Assembly: GCA_911728455.2 (NCBI GenBank)
Contig: OU452222.1
Location: forward strand, 19,044,559 to 19,108,558
Length of the DNA: 64,000 nucleotides
Source of the DNA: Marthasterias glacialis
Lineage: Eukaryota > Echinodermata > Asteroidea > Forcipulatida > Asteriidae
Reading direction: 5' to 3'
Below, in pieces: positions 1-19,656 of this stretch. The notes beneath the pieces are model-generated. The model searched no databases, was not told where the DNA came from, and saw nothing but the letters and a program-made list of their open reading frames with translations. A program made the position numbers and the translations under genes. Numbering within the stretch: the stretch's first letter is position 1; each line of letters begins with the position of its first letter.

Positions 1-1528
1 TTGTGGAACTCATACAAAAATTGTTCAAGCATTGTGTTCATTCAGGCTGAAATCCAAAATCCAAAACATCAGACCCCAAAAAACCAAAAAGCTATTTAAA
101 AAAAATCACCACACTCAACAAAGTTTGTGTTGCACAAGCTCAACTGCAATTACAGTTTTATTCCGCTATTGTGGATTTTGTACAACAAGCTGTCCCTTGA
201 AGCACTCATTTGGTAAAATTCACTGATTTTATACATTGTATCAAATACAACTCCATAATATTTAATGCTACAAAAAAGGAGTCTTCATTTCCAAACTGAA
301 CATTAAAACATCCTGAACTTAAAATGAAGTAATATACTTGATTTTAAATCGATTCAGAGGGGGACAGATATACGGACAAGATTTAACCCTAGCCAACCAA
401 GAGTACATGTTCTCAACAAAAATGAAGGTGCCTACGAAAGCCACACCTTGTTAGCATATAGCATAGATATATATTTTATGATGCTGTTTAGAATTCCCCT
501 CGACTCCTCTACCACCAACATTCTTTAAAACTGCTAGAATTTACATGTATCAAGAAATCCTGAGTTGAAACCCAAGACCCCAGGAGTAAATACTAGAGAA
601 AGAAAAAGAGCAAGGAGTTAAAGAAGTAAGTCAGATTTTGAATTTGCTCTTTTTAAAACTCTAAATTAAAGTGTACACAAAACTATCTATGGTCAACAAC
701 AGAAGTCCAGGGAATAAGTAAATTAAAGGTGGCGTGTTATCCTGGTTCTACTGAGCAATTTGGCGAATTGGTGACTCAAAAGTCTTGCCTTTGACATGCT
801 CATAGGTCATTCTAAGGGCTGCCAAAGATTTCACAAATTTGAAGCACCAACATTTTTCAGAGAAGGGCAACAGCAGTGCCCCTTTAAGTTACTATTACCT
901 TGTGTACCTTTAAAAGTCATTAAACTCCAATGGTAGACTTTTGTGGACACCAGGTGGCAGCAGACTCACCAGGTAAATCCATGGCTCTCTGAAATGAGCG
1001 CATGCCGACTTCGTAAACAATTACAATTTACCTGGTATTAAGTCTGCTACCACATATTGTTCCAAAGTTTCCCATTTCTACCTAATGAGGTCAAGGTTAA
1101 ACCACGGTGAATGAATACAAACATTTTACCTTCCTTATTGGTTAAGCTTTATGTCAAATGAAACCCATGAAGTATTCATTAAATGATTATTCAGAGTATG
1201 TTGTAGTCTAGCTTTGGTCAATTCATCAATGCAGGACATTGAGAACTAAGCTTCAAAGCTTTCAGAAAAACAAGTCTTCAAGCTCTTAGATATATGCAAA
1301 GGTCAAGTAGTTATGTTTTTAAGCACTGTGGCCAAATGTTTTCATTTATGCAAATATATACACTGCTGTTAATCTTTAGTGTAATCTACATATACATGGA
1401 CTTTTCATGCTAACTGGAATGGCATTCTTGTAACGAGGAATCATTGATACATTTTGTCCAGTTTTCGCTCTTTCATAATTAAGTTTTAAGTTTTAAGTTG
1501 TGTTTCATCAGGCGTTTCGATCGGTCAT
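1..1528 (-). other. AHCY 3' UTR and downstream sequence
   Basis: No coding signal is seen downstream of the AHCY stop codon. A minus-strand AATAAA (plus-strand TTTATT at 157-162) could be the polyadenylation signal, which would give a 3' UTR of roughly 1.4 kb, but other A/T-rich candidates exist. The stretch is AT-rich and otherwise featureless. Confidence 0.4.
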
Positions 1529-9662
<8,134 letters not shown>

Positions 9663-10406
9663 TTTGTGTAGGATTTATGAGCGCACGTTCACAGAGCTGT
9701 TCCACGCGAGCCAGTGGCTAAATCTGAAAGAGGAAAAATATAAAGTGTCATGCCATTAAATACCACACAAGGCTAATTATAATATTTACGTCACTTGAAA
9801 GTCAACCTCGTTTTCCTACAGTGGTGCTGTATCGATTCCTCCATTGTGAAGCGCACTTGGTGTCAGGGGCCCAACAAAATCATACACCCATGAGAAAAAG
9901 GCTAAAGAAACCGCTGTCTGATTGGCTAAAATGCTAAAAGGATTTTGCATATTTAAACAAATCTTCCGGATCAATCCAGTTTTTTTCAGCGATGTCATGG
10001 TCGTCAAAACTTTGGCTTTTGAATTTTGTGCTTTCATTTCAAAGTCGAGTATTAGCACTTGCCAACATATTTCTTGCCTAAAGAAAGAATTTGACGTCGA
10101 AATGTATAAGAATTACGACCAATAAACATTACACAACCACACAGGGAATCGTGGGTTTCTGAAGTATCTTTTCATTGGTTTACAAATCACAATGCCCATA
10201 TAACTGGCCAATCAACAGACCCCTTATATCATTTCCGTAGCAGGTGCGCAGGAGAGCAAAGCCGACCGGACGGCTAGTCGGATTGCATGATCACATGACA
10301 GCTGCGTGAGGTTTTGTTGATTGATTAGAGTGATAATGAGATCATCAATTTAGTTCGATGTAGGTAGGACAGAGTGCGCATCGGCACACATTTTTGAAGA
10401 GGCAAA
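9663..10406. promoter_or_regulatory. Divergent promoter region between AHCY and V-ATPase d
   Basis: The two start codons, on opposite strands, are 744 bp apart. The interval contains four CCAAT boxes (inverted at 9921 and 10174, direct at 10119 and 10208), a CRE-like TTACGTCA at 9786-9793, and an E-box-type TCACATGA at 10291-10298. NF-Y binding CCAAT boxes are typical of TATA-less housekeeping promoters, and the E-box is one base from the CLEAR-type core reported in lysosomal and V-ATPase genes. Transcription start sites cannot be placed. Confidence 0.5.
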
Positions 10407-13400
10407 ATGATGACCGAAATGACTTTTAATATCAACGATGGGTACCTTGAGGCCCTCGTTAGAGGATTTAAAGGAGGGATCTTGAGGCAACCGGATTACT
10501 TAAATCTTGTACAATGTGAAATTTTAGAAGGTGAGTGAGTGAAATTAATTTAACTGGGCCAGTTTCCGGACAATATGTTTTCATGAACATTTTATTTTAT
10601 TATTTTCATCAGATCGTGATGCGTTATCGCCACAATTAATAATTATTGCAGACACTGTGTTCAGTTTTGCATTATCATATCTTTGCCTAGTTTGCTTTAA
10701 ACATATTTAGGAAAAATTTCCATATCCAACTGTGACTTTCTGAATCTCAGTCTGCTGACCAAGCCAAGGGATTTTTTAATTTAATGAATAATGATGGATG
10801 TTTGTTGGGCTTAATTCCGAATTGCCTTCCCATCTTTCTTAATGTGGTGGTAGCTAAAATGCTTATTATTCAATATTGGCAGTTAAAAAAGAAAAATTCA
10901 AGCAGATATTTCATCGCGCGACTGGAACTCTCGCGCATTCATCATGCCAAAGGCACTGAAATGGCATTATGATTTAGGAGTACAGTAGTAATAGTATTGT
11001 CGAGACTAGACCTGAAATTGGCTTCTTTTTATGATTTTGACCAGACCCAGTAACTGGGGCGCTGTACTCCTTTTTTTTGAGATTTTGACATTATCAAAAG
11101 TTAGACCCAGTAACTGGGGCGCTGTACTCCTGTTTTGAGATTTTGACATTATCTGTCATACTAGCGCCCCAGTAAAGAATATGTAGTAACTGCGACGGTC
11201 AGGAGGATTTAAATCACCTCTGTTAAAAAAAATGCCTTAGACTCAACAGAATTGCTCAAAATTCGCCTACTGTCTTTTCCAAGTGTTTATGGTGTAATAA
11301 AATGCATTTAATTGTACTCACGATCATTTTCTGTCCTCCAAATTGATGATTTGTTGGGCCTCTGACAACCCTGCAGTTACAATCGCCATTTTGATTACTA
11401 ATGTTACGACTATTTTCTGACTTGAAAAAAGTCGTATTAACGCTGTGGGATCACGTGTTCGCTGATGCCCGGACTTGAATATTGTTTTGCGCAGTCAACG
11501 CAGGATACCACCTGTGTCAACGACCCCCACAGTGGCAACATTGTACAGCACGCGCTCGGCAATCATGACCAATGGAACTTTGTGGTGTTCGTTGACTGAA
11601 ATTTTAAAGTTTACCTGTCTTCAGAATCATATCATAATGAGTGCATGGGCTGTGCACGCTCCAGAATGGAATGTCTGGGTGACCTTCTTTCCGGTCTTCC
11701 GAATTCACTCAAAAATACAAAGTTCACTTCATTCAATTTCTGGGAGGGAAAGTATTGGCGTCATTAACAGGTTAAAAGAGATGACAGAATTTCCTCTGAA
11801 AGATACTTGTAAATTAATTATTTTAGCAATAAAAATAATTTTACAGTGACTTATTGTTAGACTGTGTGTTTTTGAAATGAAGAGAATTATTTTTCTTCAC
11901 AGATCTGAAGTTGCATCTGCAGAGTACAGACTACGGGAACTTCCTTCAAAATGAGCCGTCTCCTCTCACAGTATCAGTTATTGATGACAGACTGAAGGAA
12001 AAACTTGTGGTAGAATTTCAACATCTCCGAAACCATGCTGTGGAACCTTTGTCCAAGTTCCTGGACTTCATCACGTAAGGATGTGAAAGTGCTGGAAGGA
12101 ATGATTAAATGTTTTCATTGAAGGTCGAGGGTCAAAGAACTGATTTAACTCCCTTGAGTTATATAGGTTTTGAGGCATTGCTTGGTGAGGTATCAATGTA
12201 TATTTAGTTTGCAGTCTCCTGACGATGACTAGAGCAAGCTAGTCAAAATGTTGAGACCAAATAATAAACTCACTCCGCGGCAGTGAAGCTATCCAAGAAG
12301 TCCCCTCGATCCACTAAGCGAAAGTAGTAGTAGTAATCCCGGCAGATATCCTACCTCCCCAGGTAGTACTTAATAAGCAGGACAGTTCTTTTCAGAACTA
12401 AGTTGTCTCCCGAATTCAGAAATCTACTCTGCGGTAGTAGAATAATAGCAAGACAAGCTCTCACAAGAACAATCTACTGTATATAGCAAAGTAGATATAA
12501 TCACATGGTGTTACGGCACACCAAATATACTTCCCGTGAGTTATTTACTAGGATCTTAGAATCCTTTCTCACTCTAACAAAATCCAAGTTCGCCATATGT
12601 TTTGCAATTTCACACCCAAACTGTTGGGCTGTGATTACGGTGGTACATGTTTGATTTCGGTGGTATGTCTGATCCCATGTAAAGCGTAATTTTAGTTTAC
12701 TAGTGCAGTCCTCAGTCCAACAGAATCAAATAAAGAATACAGTTTGGCTTTTAAAGGGTTGGGGATGGTTATGGTTAGAGTTAACAGCAAACTATGAAAG
12801 GTTTTTCTTGAACTATTAAAAAGATATAAAAACTTGTGTAGGCATCCTATTAACGGGGGAAAATTTAAGCCTAACCTGTTTACAAAAAGCAAACAAAACA
12901 AATCCCAGCAATGAATATAACAATCACAGCAAAGGAAAAAATCAATTGATGAGGCTTGATATGTCGTTCCGATGATGAAGCGACTTTCCAAATTTATATT
13001 GTCTAGGCCCAGTTTGACCCTCTTGCATTTTGTGCATTACATGTTGCTAGGTACAGCTACATGATTGACAATATCATTCTCCTCATCACCGGTACCCTGC
13101 ATCAACGTTCCATCTCGGAGCTCATACCAAAGTGTCATCCGTTGGGAAGCTTTGAGCAAATGGAGGCTGTCAACGTTGCCACGACACCAGCCGATCTCTA
13201 CAACGCTATCATAGTTGACACGCAACTTGGTAATAAATGCAAGATTTCTATCTGCAAAGAGAAAACTATGTTTATTTATTTATCCCAGAGATTGTGTTTT
13301 TCTGTATTATACCCATACATACACGCAGACATACCTTGTAGTTATTAACCTCCTAGGACTCTTCATGGGAGTATAAACTGGAGGCAGCCAGAAACACAGG

Positions 13401-16400
13401 GGTGAACCCCTTCTCTTAACGATAAGTGTACTGGGTTCTTTTACGCGCATTACACAACACACAGGACCTATGGCTTTACAGCCCATCCGAAGGACGAAGC
13501 AATAACAGTTAAGTGTCTTGCTTAAGGACACAAGTGTCATGACCGGGACTCAAACCCACACTCTCTTGATCAGAAACACCAGAGCTTGAGTCCAGTGGCC
13601 ACAACACGCCATTGCGAAATAGTCATTCTAGTGATTTGTCTTATGCACATAGTGTTGGGCAGTGTCCAAATCAGGCGACTTCGGTTATGGCTATGGCTCT
13701 TGGCTAAAGTGAGAGAACATTTTAGGATAAGCCTTTTCAGTGGTCTGGCTGCAGCCACTGCTGAAGCCATCATTTCATACAAGGCTTTACCGCTTTGCCA
13801 GCCTACTGTAGGAGATTGTAATGAGTGCCGGACAGTCGATATTAGCTCCCCAAGGCATTGGAAGTTGACAAACGAGTTCCCAAGGCGTGTGTACAATTGT
13901 GTCACTATACACAACCCATGCAGTAGAATGGTTTTTCAAACGCTTCATCAACTCGCTAGAAAATGCGTCCAAGAGTAGGGTTTGGTTTTTTTTTTTAATT
14001 GGTAAATTGAGTTCATCAAATAATTGCATTCTCTCCTTTGTCACTCGTACCAGCCCCATTCTTCCAGGAGTGTATCTCGGAGCAGGATCTAGACGAGATG
14101 AATATTGAGATTATTCGGAATACGCTCTACAAAGCCTACCTGGAGGCATTCTTTAAGTTCTGTGACGAGCTTGGAGGGGCCACCGCCGAGGTCATGTGTA
14201 CAATTCTTGGGGTAAGAAATCTTCATTTTAGAGTTGATGAAAGGGCATTTGAACAATCGGCCATTCAATGTTCGTAGCATGTTAACTGTCACTGACTTCT
14301 CAAGAGTGTACTGAAAAGCGCACTGTGTTCAGGGTGTATGGAAGCACTGATCCAACCAGCGGCGAAATGTAGGCAAAACTCTAAGGGCACAAGGGGTTGC
14401 ACCATGTTTACTAGGGGGGCACTTTTGGCCAATTTAAATTGAGTTTCTATTTGTATTTTTCCTATAAAACAAGCCCCTTTGCAGCGCTCTTGTGCTGTTT
14501 ACTATTTTTCATAAAATAATTTGGCAAATGCATTATCTGCATGTAAATAAAAAAAAAGTTTTTAAAACATTGAAGTTACTACATAAAAGCTTTTAAAGAA
14601 ATGAAAAATGTTATTCTTTTTATTATTTTATTTTATTTCTCTCCACAAAATTCAATGAATAACACAATAAAATGCACAAGAATGAAGTAAACATTAGAAA
14701 TGTTAATGTACATGTGGAGAAGGCTAGACTGAGGAGGAAAATAATAAGAATTTTTCCTATAACAAAAAGGTTCAGTCTGCAAAGAGAACAAGGTTCTCTT
14801 TATTCTTTTTGCGCCATGAGTTTTGTTTTCTCTGCCGAGAATTGCAAAACCTCAGCCATGAGCTACGGCGCAGGAGTGGTACTAACCGGGAACAATGGCT
14901 ACATCCCCGGTTCACTCTGACTTACCTCCATTGATCCAAAATACAATGAATAACCAATAGTCGAAGCCTCTTGATGTCTCGTAATCCTCTTCTTGGAACA
15001 CAAAAATCACGGTGCGTTTAGAGAATCTTTGTTCTCTTGGCTTTGTCAAATCAAGATTTCTTTGTACCAGCAGTACTCTCAATAAAAAAAATGATTCAGG
15101 CAATTCCAGCAAATAAATCCTGTCAGGCTGGATTGGAAAAATTGAAGAATCTCGGTGGCACCAGATTAATAGACCTCTTCTTCAAGCCAAAACAGCAACA
15201 GATTTGAGAATGGACAATTCACAGTTCTCTGTCATTCTTCTATATTTGTAGTTTGAAGCAGATCGCCGTGCATTCATCATCACAATCAACTCATTCGGCA
15301 CTGAATTGACAAAGGAAGATCGATTCAAGCTGTACCCACGGTGCGGACAACTCTATCCAGACGGGCTAGCAGCTCTAGCCAAATGTGATGACTACGACCA
15401 GGTCAGAGCAGTGGCCGATAACTATGCTGTAAGTTGATAGACAAGGGTTTGTAATCTTCTATTCTTAATCCTTTGACCCTCCTACTATGTGACCATTCAA
15501 TATATCAGTGGCTGCTGGCAGTGGCTGCAGAATGAGCCGCAGCACCTTGTAAACCATTACAAGTCCTATAAGTTAGGACTAGTTACTCGTCCTAACTCGA
15601 GATAAGACTAGTCCTAGTGCTTTGTGAAATCCACACCAGGAGTGAGAAGGGTTAATTAATTGATTTGTTTAAAATGCCTGGCTTGACTCCACTGGTTGTC
15701 GACCAAAATATTCTTTTAAATATGACTACAGTGTAAGATGAAATCGATCAAAATCTATTTTAAACCAATAGAATTCAAAAACTTCAACATCCATTAGTAA
15801 ACTGTAAGCTTGATAAATAGTTCCTCATGTCCATTGTTGAGAAATACTGAAGCAGAAAATGGTTTTCATTTCACAATTTCTAGGAGTACAAGCAACTCTT
15901 TGATGGCGCAGGAACCAACCCTGGGGACAAGACGCTGGAGGATAAATTCTTTGAGCACGAGGTGAGTTTCCCCTCAAGAACTGCCCTCAAAAAAGTGATG
16001 ATCGTGTTCAGTCATGTTTTCAGTTTTGTAGTTCCTCATCCATGAGTGTAGGTTTGAATCCCCTTAAAATTCCTTGAAACAAAAGGGCTTTGTTTTTCTT
16101 CTTTTAACCTTCCTCTGACAATCATGCGAGCTTATCAAGTAGGATGAAAGTACAACAGTAGCATGTCGTGGCCGAGCGGTTTAGTGGGTTGGACTCAAGT
16201 TCTGGTGGCTAAGTCATCAGGATGTGGGTTCGAATCCTGGTCATGACACTTTTGTCCTTGAGCAAGCCACTTAACTATAATTGCTTCAAACAGGGGAAGA
16301 GGCAGTCGTGTTTGTCTCGCAACGGATTCAGGTAGGGAAGAATTTGGGTTCTAACTTAAATGTAGCTTAAATGTAGTAAATGGAGAATAAACATCGGTTA

Positions 16401-17538
16401 CGAATGCTGTGCAATTAGACCCTAAAGCTTTGTGTAAGAACAACAAAACTACAGATGGTGTTGAATGTTTCACAAGTTTTTGCCCATTATGCGGGGGTTA
16501 TTGTTTTATCATTCCACCATTGTTTATTCATTGTATTTCGGCACAATGGAGGTAAGTCAGAGTGAACCGAGTTTCCAGCTTTGGTTCCGGATTGAGGAAC
16601 AATCTTCGGTCTTAACTCACGGCCGGGTTTTGCAATTCACGGTGCGTGATGTTGACATTTTCTCAATAGAGAAAACAAAAAACGCGGTGCTTCAAAGAGA
16701 GTAATGATTCTGGCGATTGCGGGAAAATAATCCTGTCAGGCTTGATGAAAGAAAAGAAAAGATTCCCGGCGGGAACTGGTCTACTGAAACCTATTTTGCC
16801 CAGCAACCAACATACGACTCATTTCCCAAACAAGCAAACATGTGTGATTTAATCAATGAGTCAGATGTCATTTCTGTGTCACTGGCATTCACTGTAAATA
16901 TTTACAAAGCACAAATAGTTAAAGGGGCTGTACCATCATGATTCTAGTAGTAAATGAAATAACTCATTTACTACATACACATGCGTGCCGGCAGTCACAT
17001 CACAGTTTGACAAAGACGGCACCCTTCGTGATTTGACTGCAAGCGTGTGCGTGTGCAGTATCTGGGAGAGAGTTCATCTGTCCATGCACAGCCACAGGCC
17101 TGCTATAATCATGACAACACAGCCCCTTTAAGTGAAAAATCTTGTTTTTACAAAAACCAAAATTTGCTATCAAGCAAAGTAATAGATTAATAATTTTCCT
17201 CATTCAACCACCGATTTCTATTCTTTTTTTCCATTTTACTTTTCAAGTTATTTTGTTTCAACAAATTTCATTTACCAAAACATTTGCAAGAAAATTACAA
17301 ATGTTTTTGTTGTTTTTGTCAATAGAAATTTCATTGAGTTTCATTCTTGTTGTCATCCTGTGTCTTTTTTTTTTAGGTCAAATTGAACGTGAACGGCTTC
17401 ATGGAGCAGTTTCATTACGGCGTCTTCTACTCATACATTAAACTGAAGGAGCAAGAATGCAGGAACATCGTGTGGATCGCCGAGTGCGTCGCTCAGAGAC
17501 AGAGAGGAAAGATAGATAACTACATTCCAATCCTGTAA
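10407..17538 (+). CDS. ATP6V0D1: V-type proton ATPase subunit d (V0 domain), 7 exons
   Basis: Non-membrane V0 subunit that sits on the c-ring and couples it to the central stalk of the vacuolar proton pump, which acidifies endosomes and lysosomes. Exons: 10407-10530, 11903-12074, 13051-13229, 14054-14211, 15252-15428, 15884-15961, 17377-17538. All junctions are GT-AG and in frame: 1050 nt, 349 aa plus stop (human 351). Landmarks include [90 protein letters not shown] and the C-terminal [13 protein letters not shown] then KIDNYIPIL. Two tandem ATGs open the frame; the first (10407) is used here and the second is at 10410. Nothing is truncated. The introns host SINE, Penelope-type and MITE-like repeats. 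Placed head-to-head with AHCY. Highly confident. Confidence 0.97.
11040..11400 (-). repeat. Dispersed repeat copy with internal tandem duplication
   Basis: CCCAGTAACTGGGGCGCTG followed by TACTCC occurs twice, near 11046 and 11107 (about 60-bp period), and an inverted partner follows at about 11160. The reverse complement of the whole block matches 34790-35165, including GATCGTGAGTACAATTAA and GTACAGCGCCCCAG. No coding potential; a dispersed non-autonomous repeat in intron 1 of V-ATPase d. Confidence 0.55.
12190..12520 (+). mobile_element. Penelope-like element fragment with hammerhead-like motif
   Basis: The motif at 12215-12256 fits a type I hammerhead layout: TCTC, core CTGACGA, stem II GACTAG/CTAGTC with a 6-nt loop, then AAAA-TGTT and GAGA, which pairs with TCTC. 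The G expected before the AAA is an A, so the core is damaged. Such minimal hammerheads are a published hallmark of Penelope-like elements in animals. The downstream sequence to about 12520 looks repeat-like and non-coding. No reverse transcriptase is visible. Confidence 0.5.
12530..12735. repeat. Dispersed repeat, sister copy at 29882-30050
   Basis: Shares TTTCTCACTCTAACAAAATCC, ACACCCAAACTGT, GTGGTAC, CCCATGTAAAG and GCAGTCCTCAGTC with the copy inside the RBM39 gene near 29.9-30.05 kb. Non-coding; family unknown. Confidence 0.45.
13338..13608 (-). mobile_element. tRNA-derived SINE
   Basis: On the minus strand, the head (about 13608-13534) has a tRNA-like profile with a box B-like GGGTTTGAGTCCC (plus 13545-13557). 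It is followed by a body with TGTCCTTAAGCAAGACACTT and ATTGCTTCGTCCTTCGG. The head and following segment match a second copy at 16163-16290. Inserted in intron 3 of V-ATPase d. Confidence 0.6.
13625..13765. repeat. GGCTATGGCT-family dispersed repeat
   Basis: Contains AGTGTCCAAATCAGGCGACT, GGTTATGGCTATGGCTC and GGCTGCAGCCACTGCTGAAGCC, as in the copies at 3652-3926 and 39880-40095. Non-coding. Confidence 0.4.
14672..15160. repeat. Composite dispersed repeat in V-ATPase d intron
   Basis: The block holds inverted AGAACAAGGTTCTCT-like sequence, GAGGTAAGTCAGAGTGAACC on the minus strand, and AATCCTGTCAGGCTGGATTG. Similar motifs recur at 16540-16745 in a different arrangement (GAGGTAAGTCAGAGTGAACC on plus, AATCCTGTCAGGCTTGATG). 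No coding sequence; likely fragments of one mobile family. Confidence 0.4.
16163..16290 (+). mobile_element. tRNA-derived SINE head with partial body
   Basis: A box A-like TGGCCGAGCGG at 16169-16179 and a perfect box B GGTTCGAATCC at 16227-16237 give a tRNA-like head, probably from tRNA-Leu or Ser. It is followed by TTGTCCTTGAGCAAGCCACTT. A functional tRNA is unlikely because the acceptor arms do not pair and the downstream body is shared with the SINE at 13.4 kb. Confidence 0.6.
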
Positions 17539-17683
17539 ATAGTCAATACCTAGACGTATTGGTCAATACTTCAACCTGTTCCTGCTCCAAACCAAATTAG
17601 AGTGAAAAGTCATCCCCCCCCCAAAAAAAAAGAAAAAAATAGAAAAGAATTAAAAATACATTATTTAAATTAAGACCAAGTTT

Positions 17684-17891
17684 AACCCTCCTACTCTTGG
17701 TATCATTTTCCAGCGAGTTGACCATCCATTCAAAACCTTTCAACTTTGCACAGAACTTTGCACAGAGCTGTGTACATGTATGTACTGTATAGATGCATTT
17801 ACCACATGATATCATGTTGCAGGCTGGCATAGTTTATCTATCATTCAAAACCACAATGGATGACATTGAATGGTCGGACAGTAGGAGGGTT
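17684..17891. repeat. MITE-like element, TIR AACCCTCCTACT
   Basis: Bounded by AACCCTCCTACT at the left and AGTAGGAGGGTT at the right (perfect inverse), about 208 bp. The right part, CATTGAATGGTCGGACAGT, recurs twice at 21970-22101. Non-coding. Confidence 0.55.
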
Positions 17892-19435
17892 GGCTGATGT
17901 ATTTCTTGCATCAGGTATGTAGAGCAATATAATTTTGAGACGATGACACAGGCCACTGTTACTACAAGACTATTTGTCATGTGCCACAGTCCTTAATTTG
18001 CTTTGCGTTTGTACCTTATGACAAAAATGTCCGACGTATCCTTTGTTGTGTGTGTCTTTGTTTGAAGGGTATTCTTTCAAGATCTTTATTTCTCTAATTC
18101 CAGGGACCAGTGTTACTCTTTTTTCATGTTTTCTTTCCATGTTTGAATGGACAAAATATTGACGTTCTCATCAATCAGCTTGCCATAAAAAAATTCAAGA
18201 CTTTGATAAAGCAGAAAAATATGACCGGGTCCTATGCCTACAAAGTTAAGTATGGCAGTTACAATTAAAGCTCTCTACAAAAATTTTTGTACAAATTTGC
18301 GAGTGGGTTGCCTATTAAGATGGCCTAACTGTTTCAAATTGTTCAGTTTTATGTCACGGAACAGCAGTTGCATGCTTATAAAAATGGCCTCAATGTCGTA
18401 GAGCTGCCCAAGCAGAAAATATTGCTTTACATTCTCTGCTAAGCAAAAATAAGTAAGGTACCAGTCACAGTTCGTACATAAGACATTGTGCTTTGGCTGG
18501 TAACCTTATTCTGGCAAGTAAAACTTCGCTGTGCTCAGCTACTTTTTGTGCTACAGCACCTCATTGAAATTGTGCAGTTTTGTGGCAAAACAAGCAAAAT
18601 TAGAAGGCGTAATCTAACGTTTCAGATCAGTTGTGTCCATAGCCTATTCATACACTATCTTTTAATTTATTTTCAAAAGTATCATTGACCATTCATGTCT
18701 GTCAGGTTTTATTTTTAAAATAGAATTGTTTTCTCCGTTGGTTCGTTTCTTTCAATCTCAAAAACCCCAAGGAATATTCTCCTTTTTATAATGATTAATT
18801 ATTAATATAGAGGTATAAAGCAGTCATTGCAAAGAATGTCTAATAACTGTCTGTGTTGTATATAATGTTATGTATAGATAATATTAAACATAAATTTTAA
18901 TATCGTATCTAAAGGAATTTTTTTCTTCAAAATTTAGTTGTTGGATTCCATTCTGTGAGAAGAAAACAATCCAGGACGTGAAAAAGCAAGAGAAAATTTA
19001 ACATGTGACAGTATTTTGAAAATTTACGCAGAAGAGTTAGTCAAAGCAATTGTATGTTTAATAATTTGGATATTGGAGTATTGTAAAACAATTGTACAAG
19101 CATATATTATGTGACCAGAATACTTGTTATAGAAAGTAACATTGTTTTGTGACTGAGAAATAAAACAGTACTTGATATTGTGGTCGAAGATGTAAAAAAA
19201 AAAAAAGTCTTTAACAGATGACAGTATGTTTGTAAAGGGGCTGTACACTTCTGGTCGTCAGCAATCTTTTTATTCACATTCCATGAGAATCAAGATCTCG
19301 TTCACTTTTCAGCCCCTGTTTACACTGCAGAGCCAATCTTCAGGAAGAAGTTCACCAGGGGTATCCTGGAGTTCTAAACCCCACTGCCGCCCCACGTTCA
19401 TTTCACTCTTTACTGCTTATGTACATGCATAGATG

Positions 19436-19656
19436 CCATTGGCGTAACCAGACATTTTTATTTGGGGTTGGTGGGGGAGGGGGTGGGAAGTGGGGCCAAA
19501 GACATAATTTGTGGGGGGGGAGGGGGGGGGGGCTATTCAATGTATCAAACCATTCATTTGAGCATTTTATCAATCTCATGTTATTTGATTTATTTTATTT
19601 TTTAATTTTTTGGGGGTGCGCTCCTGTCCCCATCCCCCTATGGTTATGCCACTATT
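19436..19656. repeat. hAT-like non-autonomous repeat with G-rich core
   Basis: Ends resemble the common GTGGCGTAACCAG terminal motif: TTGGCGTAACCAG at the left and GGTTATGCCACTA at the right. The interior has long G runs (G4-prone). Related termini occur at 48415, 36332 and 60132. No coding region. Confidence 0.45.

Noticed and set aside
16163..16250. Functional tRNA gene
   Set aside because: Box A and box B are good but the acceptor arms do not pair, and the following sequence matches a SINE body.
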